IMG/VR virus record: IMGVR_UViG_3300031773_000015
Location: 1 to 34,892 of that record
Strand: one strand, 5' to 3'
Length of the DNA stretch: 34,892 nucleotides
DNA from: a virus
Shown piece by piece: positions 14,666-22,233 of the stretch. Under the pieces are notes generated by a model. That model searched no databases and was not told the origin of the DNA. It saw nothing but the letters and a program-made list of their open reading frames with translations. Every line of letters starts with the position of its first letter. The stretch's first letter is position 1. Position numbers and translations under genes: made by a program.

Positions 14666-17314
14666 TTATGCGTAGTTTTGGACGTTAGATAAGCATATGA
14701 ATGTAGCATCAGCAGTCTTAACTAATGTATGAGTAAGAACATCATATCCACCAGCATTTGCAGCAGATGGAGCAGCACCACCTGACCATTCTTCTGTGAC
14801 TCCACTACCATCAACATTTAATGCTGCAAAATACCCTGCAGCATTTGGTTTATATATGAGTGATACTGTTACTGCTTCACCAGTATACATTTTATTGTTT
14901 AATGAGTAAGTACTATTCCATCTTATATTAGGTGTACCAGTTGTTGTTTCATCCGTACTAAAGTAATGAATCATACCATCTTCAAGGTCAATAGTAGTAT
15001 TAGCACTTAATTTACCAGCAGTTATATTACATTTTTCCTTAAGCATACCACCTAAGTTTAAACCTTGTGTAAAGGTTCCAACTCCCGTAACATTCACTCC
15101 AATGGAAGTCGTGGCTATTTTAACAGAGTTGTCATAGTATAAAGATACAGCTCCATCACCTATACACGAAATAGCAGTCTCACTTGTGTTTGTAAGCAAA
15201 GTAATATCATCTGCTGCTCGCATATTAATATCATCACCATCCCCTTGAATATTAAGATCACCAACATAATTTTTTATATATGAATCTGTACCATTATGCC
15301 ACAATCTTAAATCATTTCCATCTCCTGCAATAAATTCACTACTATCATTAACTTTAACAGTACTACTTGATGTTAATCCATTTGGAAAATCTGCTAATCC
15401 ACCAGAAAGACCACTAAAATCAGTTGCCGAACATATACCAGTCGTTACCGTTCCATCGTTAGTCGTCTCAAATTTTTTGGAATTATCATAGTATATGTCT
15501 ACTGAACCATCTTTGGTACATGCAAGATATGTATCACTACCATTAGCATCCTTGAGCAGAAGTTGATTATCACTCTGAAGAATTAAATTACCAGTATTAT
15601 TATCTATCCATGAGTGGGATCCATTATGATATATGGATAAATCTGAACCATCTCCGAAAACTGCCTTAGAATTATCATTAAAGATCAAACTATTGGCAGA
15701 TGCATCCCAGTAAGCAGATGTAACACCAGCAGCAGTACCATAAATGGATATATCTCCACCAGATTCAAATTTGAGTCTTGATGAACCTGCAGTTTCAAAA
15801 GATATATTATCATTAGCAGGGAATCTTATTGCTGTATTTACATCTCCTGTATGAGTTATCTTATCTGCTACATCAAGTCCAGTAGCAGTAGCAATACCAG
15901 TCGTTGACGTTCCATCGTTAGTCGTCTCAAATTTTTGATTTCCATTATGATATATTTTTACAGCTCCTCCAGATTGAGCATGTATCATGTCAGCATCTGA
16001 TGCATTCTTAATATAAACATCACTTGCTAACACCTTTATACCACCCGTTCCACTGTCTGATATAAAACTGTGGGATCCATCATGATATATGGCAAGATCC
16101 GATGCATCTCCTACGTTTAATCTTACACTATCAAGTAGATGTATATCAGAAGTTCCACTAAATGTGGAAACTCCAGCAATACCTATCGTTACACCACTAC
16201 CTACTAGTAGTTGACCACCAGTTATATTAACACCACTCTTAGCAGTTATAAGACCAACTGAATCTACGTTGGTTACGTCTTCATATGTAAGAGTTCCTGC
16301 GACTGATAATCCTGCGCCAATATATACATTCTTAGCTACACCTAAACCACCATCAACTATTAATGCACCAGAAGTTGATGATGTAGAATCTGTAGTGTCA
16401 TCAACATTAACAGCACCACTAAATGTTCCTGTAGAACCTGCTACTGTACCACCAACTATATTACCATTAACACTAGTAGCAGTTAAAGCACCTGAACTTG
16501 AGTTAAATGTTAGATTACTTCCACTCTTAGGGGGTAAATTTCCTGTTGCAGCAGTAACAAACGTTGGGAAACAAGTTGTATCAGAACTTTCATCAGCAAC
16601 CGTAACATTAGTTGCTGTAGTTGATGTATCAGCATTACCAGTAACAGCACCAGTTAAAGCACCAACAAAAGAAGTCGCAGTTAAAGCACCTGAAGAAGAG
16701 TTAAATGTTAAATTAGTTCCCGTCTTAGGTGCTAAATTTCCTGTTGCAGCAGTAAAGAACGATGGGAAACAAGTTGTATCAGAACTCTCATCAGCAACTG
16801 TGATAGTTGTTCCTGTTGGTAAACTTGTTAAATTAGCACCACTACCACTAAAACTAGCAGCAGTTATAATACCAACTGTCTCTACATCACCCGAAGCATT
16901 AGCAGTAAGAGCAGATCCTACATGAAGTAAAGAAGCAAATGTACCAACACCAATATTTAAACTATCTGCATTTGAAAATTCAGCAGCATATAACTTACCA
17001 GTTATATTAAAATCACCATTCAGAGTTTGTGATGATGCAGCTGAAACAAGTGAATTTGCAACATTAAATGTATCAAAAACAACAAATTCTACAATATTTC
17101 CAGCACCAGCAGCAGTATCTAAAGTAACTGTAGATCCATCATTTGCAGTAAAATCACGACCTTGCGCCAGTCTAACACCACTCTTATAAACTGAAAGTTC
17201 ATTTATTCTATAACCACCAGTAACCGTAAAGTCTTTCTGATCGGCTGTCGCAACCACACTAATAGCTTTTGTAGCAATATTAGGTGTTAATGATAATGGT
17301 CTTCCTATTGCCAT
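14666..17314 (-). CDS. long tail-fibre protein, mosaic of repeats
   Basis: 882 residues. The N-terminal domain (KDFTVTGGYRINELSVYKSG, DFTANDGSTVTLD; about 25-90) resembles that of the 753-residue fibre. Next come two tandem about 65-residue repeats (TVADESSDTTCFP start), a block shared with the 570-residue fibre, and DLAIYHDGSHSFI/KFETTNDGTSTTGIATATG repeats. The C-terminal about 125 residues (GKLSANTTIDLEDGMIHYFS onward) are homologous to the end of the 570-residue protein. The gene is thus a patchwork of modules used elsewhere in the cluster. A weak late promoter (ACTAAATA) lies upstream. Confidence 0.85.
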   Translation of the reverse strand: MAIGRPLSLTPNIATKAISVVATADQKDFTVTGGYRINELSVYKSGVRLAQGRDFTANDGSTVTLDTAAGAGNIVEFVVFDTFNVANSLVSAASSQTLNGDFNITGKLYAAEFSNADSLNIGVGTFASLLHVGSALTANASGDVETVGIITAASFSGSGANLTSLPTGTTITVADESSDTTCFPSFFTAATGNLAPKTGTNLTFNSSSGALTATSFVGALTGAVTGNADTSTTATNVTVADESSDTTCFPTFVTAATGNLPPKSGSNLTFNSSSGALTATSVNGNIVGGTVAGSTGTFSGAVNVDDTTDSTSSTSGALIVDGGLGVAKNVYIGAGLSVAGTLTYEDVTNVDSVGLITAKSGVNITGGQLLVGSGVTIGIAGVSTFSGTSDIHLLDSVRLNVGDASDLAIYHDGSHSFISDSGTGGIKVLASDVYIKNASDADMIHAQSGGAVKIYHNGNQKFETTNDGTSTTGIATATGLDVADKITHTGDVNTAIRFPANDNISFETAGSSRLKFESGGDISIYGTAAGVTSAYWDASANSLIFNDNSKAVFGDGSDLSIYHNGSHSWIDNNTGNLILQSDNQLLLKDANGSDTYLACTKDGSVDIYYDNSKKFETTNDGTVTTGICSATDFSGLSGGLADFPNGLTSSSTVKVNDSSEFIAGDGNDLRLWHNGTDSYIKNYVGDLNIQGDGDDINMRAADDITLLTNTSETAISCIGDGAVSLYYDNSVKIATTSIGVNVTGVGTFTQGLNLGGMLKEKCNITAGKLSANTTIDLEDGMIHYFSTDETTTGTPNIRWNSTYSLNNKMYTGEAVTVSLIYKPNAAGYFAALNVDGSGVTEEWSGGAAPSAANAGGYDVLTHTLVKTADATFICLSNVQNYA
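16210..16424. repeat. about 215-bp block duplicated at 21174-21387
   Basis: The two blocks align without large gaps at an eye-estimated 85-90% identity, and the encoded segments are nearly identical (GALIVDGGLGVAKNVYIGAG in both). A 29-base core at 16260-16288 is also identical to 9611-9639. Confidence 0.85.
16479..16802. repeat. tandem repeat within the 882-residue fibre gene
   Basis: About 125 bases at 16479-16603 recur at 16677-16802 with a 73-base spacer. They encode two copies of a unit containing SSDTTCFP and NLTFNSSSGALTATS. Confidence 0.8.
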
Positions 17315-17331
17315 CTGAATTCTTTTTTAGT

Positions 17332-17339
17332 TATTTAGT
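17332..17339 (-). promoter_or_regulatory. weak late-type promoter, ACTAAATA
   Basis: Six of eight matches to TATAAATA, just upstream of the 882-residue gene. The bases that follow resemble the leader of the 173-residue gene (AAATAACTAAAAAAG in both). Confidence 0.45.
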
Positions 17340-17357
17340 AGACTCAGGCACTCTCGA

Positions 17358-18203
17358 TTATTTTGTTACCGCCTTATACATAAAATCTTTATTAGCAAAA
17401 TTCTTTTTACCAAACAGTCTTTCAGAGGTCTTATCTGCACCTTCCCAATACTTATTACCCATCTCATCTAAAAAGTCTTCCAAATCATTTGCATGTATAC
17501 GTTCACCTCCTTTTATCCTATCATTTGTATATGCAATATATCCTTGAACTTCTTTTGAGCAAATTTGTGGATGAACACCAAACTGCTGCAAATATTCAAT
17601 TGTAGAACTCGAAATTCTACCACTATCAAGCATATTGCGATACATCAACTCAAAACATCTACGAACATGATGTTTCTTTTCTTCATTCTCAAATGATTCT
17701 TCATCCCATTCATCAGGAATATTATGCCTCTCCTTAATATTATTATATGCATCAATTAAAGTTGCAATATCAGAAAAAGCACCATTAATCTTATTTTCCA
17801 TCTCGAATATATTAATACATGCTTGACGATATTTTGCTTGTTGTACAGGATCAGTCTTATCTTCATATCTCTTAATTGTCTTTACTAATAAAGCATGAGA
17901 TACTTGACATTCAGCAAGTGATCCTTTTCTTCTCTCTACCTCTGCTAAAATCTGACGAAGCATACGATATGTGGAATGTCCTCCAAGCATCGTAAGAGAC
18001 ATCATTGTTAATGTTGTCTGACTATTATTACTACCAAATGCTCTCGTCTTCTGATCTAACTCAGGAAGGTATTGACTTACCTTTTGAACTGCTGAATCAT
18101 TAATGTTATTACTTTGTATTGCAAAACCAGGGAATAGTACCTCTTGTTTTGTAATTTTAGTTTCTTCTGTTTTTACGAGTTTATTGTCAGGCATGTCAGA
18201 CAT
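17358..18203 (-). CDS. 281-residue unknown protein with its own consensus promoter
   Basis: 281 residues, largely helical and soluble, unlike the beta-rich fibre proteins around it. A helical region with basic residues (RMLRQILAEVERRKGSLAEC, about 80-99) precedes long charged helices to about residue 200. The C-terminal third has DRIKGGERIHANDLEDFLDE and an aromatic/basic tail (KKNFANKDFMYKAVTK). I recognise no enzyme motif. A perfect TTGACA-17-TATAAT promoter lies directly upstream, inside the end of the oxygenase gene, so I expect strong early expression, with possible late expression from the TATAAATT in the spacer. A regulatory or host-interaction role is more likely than a structural one, but this is inference. 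Confidence 0.85.
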   Translation of the reverse strand: MSDMPDNKLVKTEETKITKQEVLFPGFAIQSNNINDSAVQKVSQYLPELDQKTRAFGSNNSQTTLTMMSLTMLGGHSTYRMLRQILAEVERRKGSLAECQVSHALLVKTIKRYEDKTDPVQQAKYRQACINIFEMENKINGAFSDIATLIDAYNNIKERHNIPDEWDEESFENEEKKHHVRRCFELMYRNMLDSGRISSSTIEYLQQFGVHPQICSKEVQGYIAYTNDRIKGGERIHANDLEDFLDEMGNKYWEGADKTSERLFGKKNFANKDFMYKAVTK

Positions 18204-18217
18204 AATCTTTTTTAATA

Positions 18218-18246
18218 ATTATAACGGTAATTTATATAGGTGTCAA
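18218..18246 (-). promoter_or_regulatory. perfect-consensus sigma-70 promoter for the 281-residue gene
   Basis: TTGACA (18241-18246) and TATAAT (18218-18223) separated by exactly 17 bases. The -35 lies within the last codons of the oxygenase gene. The spacer holds TATAAATT (18229-18236), 7 of 8 matches to a T4-type late box. Confidence 0.85.
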
Positions 18247-18840
18247 TTTATTTCCTATATCATTATAATTATCTGTCTTTTTAAAAATAAACCATCCACT
18301 AGCAATATACTTAGTTTGTGTTGGTGATACAATTCCATGATGTGGATGAGTCCAATATGCTGGCCATATCACCACATCTCCACATCTTGCTTGAATCTCT
18401 AATTCCTGAGTAGGAAAAGCAGTGCCACCACCATCATCTACATCATTAAGATATAACATCCAAACAAGCATTCTCTTTTCACTTCTAAGCAATCCTGTAT
18501 TCTCACAATGTTTAACATAATACCCTTCCTTGGGATAATATCTTTTAATGATAAAATATTCCTCCATACCCCAAATAGATACTTCTTTTAGAAAATCATA
18601 TTCTTCTTCATATTGATCAAGACAAGTACTTAATCCTATATCTAAAGGTTGTAAAATTGGTGCTTTTAAAGACTGTAATCCTAAAGACAAATCAGTACTT
18701 TTCTTTTTTTTCAGATTTAATTCAGAATCACCCAACACACCCTTATGATGATGTTGTGGATTTTCTTCAAACCAATCAATTATACGTTTACAATTTTCAC
18801 GAGATAAAACGTTTTTATATAAAGATATAAAATTTTTCAC
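18232..18840 (-). CDS. 2OG-Fe(II) oxygenase (prolyl-hydroxylase-like)
   Basis: 202 residues; GTG start at 18838-18840. It has the double-stranded beta-helix pattern of 2-oxoglutarate and iron-dependent oxygenases: iron ligands H111 and E113 (YYVKHCEN, HxE rather than the usual HxD), a strand MLVWMLYLNDV with GGGTAFP, and a distal His in WTHPHHG (about 165-168) ten residues before K177, which would bind 2-oxoglutarate. I believe HxE occurs in related marine phage proteins. The substrate is unknown; protein hydroxylation is the family's common activity. It sits among fibre genes with its own promoter. A second oxygenase is at 30785-31378. Confidence 0.88.
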   Translation of the reverse strand: MKNFISLYKNVLSRENCKRIIDWFEENPQHHHKGVLGDSELNLKKKKSTDLSLGLQSLKAPILQPLDIGLSTCLDQYEEEYDFLKEVSIWGMEEYFIIKRYYPKEGYYVKHCENTGLLRSEKRMLVWMLYLNDVDDGGGTAFPTQELEIQARCGDVVIWPAYWTHPHHGIVSPTQTKYIASGWFIFKKTDNYNDIGNKLTPI

Positions 18841-18858
18841 AATATAATTTTTTTATTA

Positions 18859-18887
18859 ACTATAATCCTTATTCAACTAATTGTCAA
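18859..18887 (-). promoter_or_regulatory. sigma-70 promoter for the oxygenase
   Basis: TTGACA (18882-18887) directly after the stop codon of the propeller-like gene, 17 bases, then TATAGT (18859-18864). Five of six matches in the -10, perfect -35. Confidence 0.8.
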
Positions 18888-19910
18888 TTAATCACCCGAA
18901 CCACCATTACCCATTAGACGCTGAGCTCCAATCGTACCAAAAGCACTCGCATTTCCTGTGTTTGCAATCGTTACGTATTGAATATTATTTTTAAACCCAT
19001 CATCATTTTGACCTCCAGCAATTGTGCCACGAGTATCATTAGAGCAACCACCTTGATAATCTACATTAACTTCCATATCACCAAAATCTGTTGCATTTCC
19101 TGTAGTGGCCATTGTTACATAATCAATAGTTCCATAACTACCATTTCCCCACCATGTTCCACGTTCTCCATCTCCACAAGCTGCAGTGGGATTACGTTGT
19201 TGAGTTAAATAACCAAACCCATTTGCATTTGCTGCAGTATCAATTTGTACATACCAAATATATTTATGTGTAGGACCACCAGTTCCTCCAATAAGTCCAC
19301 GACCTTTATCACTACCACATGCAGATCCCCAATACTGCCCATACGTACCAGCTTGATTTCCATAATCACCAAAATCAGATGCATTTCCTGTAGTTGCTAT
19401 TTCAAAATAATCAATTCTACCAGTAGGTGCATATGTAGATGCTGAACCGAAACCATTAGCAAAAATACCTCTAGCTCCATTAGAACAGGCTCCACCTGGA
19501 TTGGCACTTTCATAATTTAAATCACCAAAATCAGATGCATTTCCTGTGTTTGCAATTGTTACATAATCTAAGACATTTGAACTTCCAGGACTAGCATTAT
19601 ATCCACTACCAAAAACAGATCGTGTTGAGTCATCAGCACCTCCTCCCCCACTAGTACTAGCACCATTTGCTCTAGCCTGAGTTAAAGCACCAAAATATGA
19701 CGAATTACCTGTACTTGCTATATTCCAATAGTATATGGTGCTGGTACGAGGATCACTTGGGTATTTATTCGCGAATCCCATAATAGCACGATCTCCTCTA
19801 AAAGCATCTGCACCAGCAGCAGAACCATATCTACCTAAACTGGTAGCACCTCCTCCGAGTCCAATTTGACCCATCATAGGAGATTCTTTGACGTAATTAA
19901 TATAATCCAT
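18888..19910 (-). CDS. propeller-like repeat protein of the tail apparatus
   Basis: 340 residues with six repeats of about 50 residues, each with a signature such as DYVTIANTGNASDFGDL followed by a Gly/Cys turn (GGACSNGARGIFANGF). Repeat starts are at about residues 60, 113, 167, 220, 262 and 310. The pattern resembles kelch-type beta-propeller blades, and the N-terminal 50 residues (GGGATSLGRYGSAAGADAF) may close the ring. Probably a receptor- or glycan-binding part of the virion. TAGGAG lies 10 bases before the ATG. The number of blades and the fold are inferred. Confidence 0.8.
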   Translation of the reverse strand: MDYINYVKESPMMGQIGLGGGATSLGRYGSAAGADAFRGDRAIMGFANKYPSDPRTSTIYYWNIASTGNSSYFGALTQARANGASTSGGGGADDSTRSVFGSGYNASPGSSNVLDYVTIANTGNASDFGDLNYESANPGGACSNGARGIFANGFGSASTYAPTGRIDYFEIATTGNASDFGDYGNQAGTYGQYWGSACGSDKGRGLIGGTGGPTHKYIWYVQIDTAANANGFGYLTQQRNPTAACGDGERGTWWGNGSYGTIDYVTMATTGNATDFGDMEVNVDYQGGCSNDTRGTIAGGQNDDGFKNNIQYVTIANTGNASAFGTIGAQRLMGNGGSGD

Positions 19911-19923
19911 AGTGTTAATTCTC

Positions 19924-21636
19924 CTAAGTTGCGTTTACTAAGTTAATAATAACTTTATATGTGGCATTTGCAGTCTTTAATATATTAAGTGTGTAAATAT
20001 CATGTCCATTAGCACCACCAGCAGTAGGAGCTTCACCACCTACCCATTCTTCTGTTATTCCCGATCCATCAATATTCCAGTTGGCAGAATAACCAGCAGC
20101 AGCAGCAGTTGTTATGACTGTCACCGTAATACAATCACCAGTAGTCAAAATATTATTTAATGTCTTACTACCATCATATCCAATATTAGGAGTACAAGTG
20201 GTAGTTTCAGTAGTAGTAAAGTAATGAACCATGCCATCTGCAAGATAAATATTGGTATTAGAACTTAACTTACCAGCAGTTGATTGGAATTTCTCACTTA
20301 ATATTCCATCAAAATTAGCACCCTTAGTGAAAGTACCAATACCAGTAGTTACCGATCCATCGTTAGTCGTGGCTATTTTTGCAGAGTTGTCATAGTAGAG
20401 AGATGTTGCACCATCAGCAACACAAACTATAGCATTTTCACTACTCTTAGGTCTTATTCTTATTTCACCAGTACCATTTTCTATATAAAAGTTTGATCCA
20501 TCATGAAGTAGAGAAGCATCTCCATCACTACCAAATTTTGCATAAACACCATCACTAAATTTCAATGAATAAGCAGAGGCATCCCATGCTATATCTTTAC
20601 CAGCACTTGCTCCATTATCTAATGTAAAATCATCAGTTACAGTTTGAGCACCAGTAACAGTAAGAGTTGAACCATCAAAAGTTAAGTTTGATTCACCAGC
20701 TAATGCGTTTGCACCAGTAACTGTTGCGACTGTATTATTTGTCGAACCTGATAATGATACTCCTGATATTCCTGTTAATCCAGAACCACCACCTACAAAT
20801 TCAGTAGCACTAATAGTTCCTGAAGATGGATTATAATGAAGATTACCATCCATTTCTAGTCCTACATTACCAGTAGAACTTGTAGCACCCTCAACAAATG
20901 TAATTAAATTAGATTCATTCGTGGACTCATTATCTGTTACATATACATGAGTAGAGTTAGTTGCATTAGTTGCATTAGTTACTGTAACACCAGCAATTAC
21001 TGTGTTTAATGCTGTGCCATTAACAGTAATGGCATCTGCCTCCATCGTGCCATCAATATCCGCATTACCAGAAATATCTAAAGTAGCAGCAGCTACTTCT
21101 CCACCAACAGTTATATTACCTGCAAATGTACCGACTCCTGCAGCCCCTACCGAGAATCCTGCACCAACTTGAAGTTGACCACCAGTAACATTAACTCCAC
21201 TCTTAGCAGTTATAAGACCAACTGAATCTACATTCGTTACGTCTTCGTATGTTAATGTCCCTGCAACTGATAACCCTGCACCAATATATACGTTCTTAGC
21301 TACACCTAAACCACCATCTACTATTAAAGCACCAGATGTGGCTGATGTGGAGTCTGTCGTGGCATCAACATTAACAGCAGCACTAAAATTAGAAGCACCA
21401 GTAAATGTTGATACACCAGAAACAGTAATAGTCTCGGTTCTTACGTTAACAGTTTCTCCAATACCAGATAATGAAGATCCATCACCACTAAAACTTGTAG
21501 CAGTAACAACACCTGTTATATTAACACCACCAGCACCAGTTATTCCCATTCCCGTAGGAACTTGAAATCCATAAGGCAGATTAGGAGCTGATGTTCCTTC
21601 TGCTGCAACAATAGTATTTACTCTTAACTCAGACAT
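19924..21636 (-). CDS. tail-fibre protein, paralogue of the 882-residue fibre
   Basis: 570 residues. Starts MSELRVNTIVAAEGTSAPNL. Residues about 85-165 come from the block also present in the 882-residue fibre. Later segments (DASLLHDGSNFYIENGTGEI; TSLYYDNSAKIATTNDGSVT) are shaft repeats. The C-terminal about 125 residues (GKLSSNTNIYLADGMVHYFT onward) are homologous to the end of the 882-residue protein and may be the receptor-facing or trimer-forming domain. A late promoter (GATAAATA) lies upstream. Confidence 0.85.
   Translation of the reverse strand: MSELRVNTIVAAEGTSAPNLPYGFQVPTGMGITGAGGVNITGVVTATSFSGDGSSLSGIGETVNVRTETITVSGVSTFTGASNFSAAVNVDATTDSTSATSGALIVDGGLGVAKNVYIGAGLSVAGTLTYEDVTNVDSVGLITAKSGVNVTGGQLQVGAGFSVGAAGVGTFAGNITVGGEVAAATLDISGNADIDGTMEADAITVNGTALNTVIAGVTVTNATNATNSTHVYVTDNESTNESNLITFVEGATSSTGNVGLEMDGNLHYNPSSGTISATEFVGGGSGLTGISGVSLSGSTNNTVATVTGANALAGESNLTFDGSTLTVTGAQTVTDDFTLDNGASAGKDIAWDASAYSLKFSDGVYAKFGSDGDASLLHDGSNFYIENGTGEIRIRPKSSENAIVCVADGATSLYYDNSAKIATTNDGSVTTGIGTFTKGANFDGILSEKFQSTAGKLSSNTNIYLADGMVHYFTTTETTTCTPNIGYDGSKTLNNILTTGDCITVTVITTAAAAGYSANWNIDGSGITEEWVGGEAPTAGGANGHDIYTLNILKTANATYKVIINLVNAT
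21174..21387. repeat. duplicated block shared with 16210-16424
   Basis: See the partner block. Differences are scattered single bases, most of them silent by eye, consistent with duplication or gene conversion between two fibre genes. Confidence 0.85.
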
Positions 21637-21662
21637 TGTTTGCTAGTTCCTTTCCTATAGTT

Positions 21663-21670
21663 TATTTATC
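21663..21670 (-). promoter_or_regulatory. T4-type late promoter, GATAAATA
   Basis: Lies 27 bases upstream of the 570-residue gene in the 53-base intergenic gap. Confidence 0.65.
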
Positions 21671-21689
21671 ATAATTATGATCCACCCAT

Positions 21690-22211
21690 TTATACAACAG
21701 GTTTAAAAAGACCGAGTGCATCACTAATTAATGTAGTCCCTGCTCCAATAGTAAATGTAGCACCTGATCCTATGAAAGTATCTGCCTCACGCATAAATGC
21801 TATGTTTCCAGAAGTTGCGTCAGAATCGACCCTTACTGAAGTTCCTGCTCCAATATGCAAAATTCTAGAAGCTTTAAAGATATATTGTAGTGGTGTAGTT
21901 TCAGGTAAAGTTGCATCATCAGCATTTAGTGCAGTACCAAGACCAGAAGAGGTTACTCCATCTAAATTTGATCCGTCACCATAAAATGAAGTAGCACTAA
22001 CAATACCAGCATTACCATAAACAGTAACACCAGTACCAACAGTAACAATTCCTGTGACACCTGCTTTAATAGCAGTACCAATTCTTACTTCACCACGAAC
22101 ATCTAATGTAGAACTCGGAACTGTACTTGCAATTCCTACTTCATTACTTGAGGTATCTACAGCAAGAGTGTTTTGGTTTGCTCTATCTGCTAACTGACGT
22201 GCTGCGGTCAT
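21690..22211 (-). CDS. small fibre-type structural protein
   Basis: 173 residues. It has the SSNEVGIASTVPSSTLDVRG segment (about 21-40) and a GNAGIVSATSFYGDGSNLDG segment (about 69-88), both also seen in the longer fibres. All-beta, Ser/Thr/Gly/Val-rich. Likely a short fibre or fibre-connector built from the same modules. Exact late promoter upstream. Confidence 0.8.
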   Translation of the reverse strand: MTAARQLADRANQNTLAVDTSSNEVGIASTVPSSTLDVRGEVRIGTAIKAGVTGIVTVGTGVTVYGNAGIVSATSFYGDGSNLDGVTSSGLGTALNADDATLPETTPLQYIFKASRILHIGAGTSVRVDSDATSGNIAFMREADTFIGSGATFTIGAGTTLISDALGLFKPVV

Positions 22212-22225
22212 TATACTTTTTTAGT

Positions 22226-22233
22226 TATTTATA
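22226..22233 (-). promoter_or_regulatory. T4-type late promoter, TATAAATA
   Basis: Exact TATAAATA, 14 bases upstream of the 173-residue gene, overlapping the end of the preceding gene. Confidence 0.75.

Noticed and set aside
16269-16925. A 218-residue plus-strand frame
   Set aside because: It is the complement of a repetitive fibre gene, rich in Val/Pro/Ala as expected for the shadow of Thr/Gly-rich coding, with no promoter or ribosome site. Other plus-strand frames over the fibre genes were rejected for the same reason.
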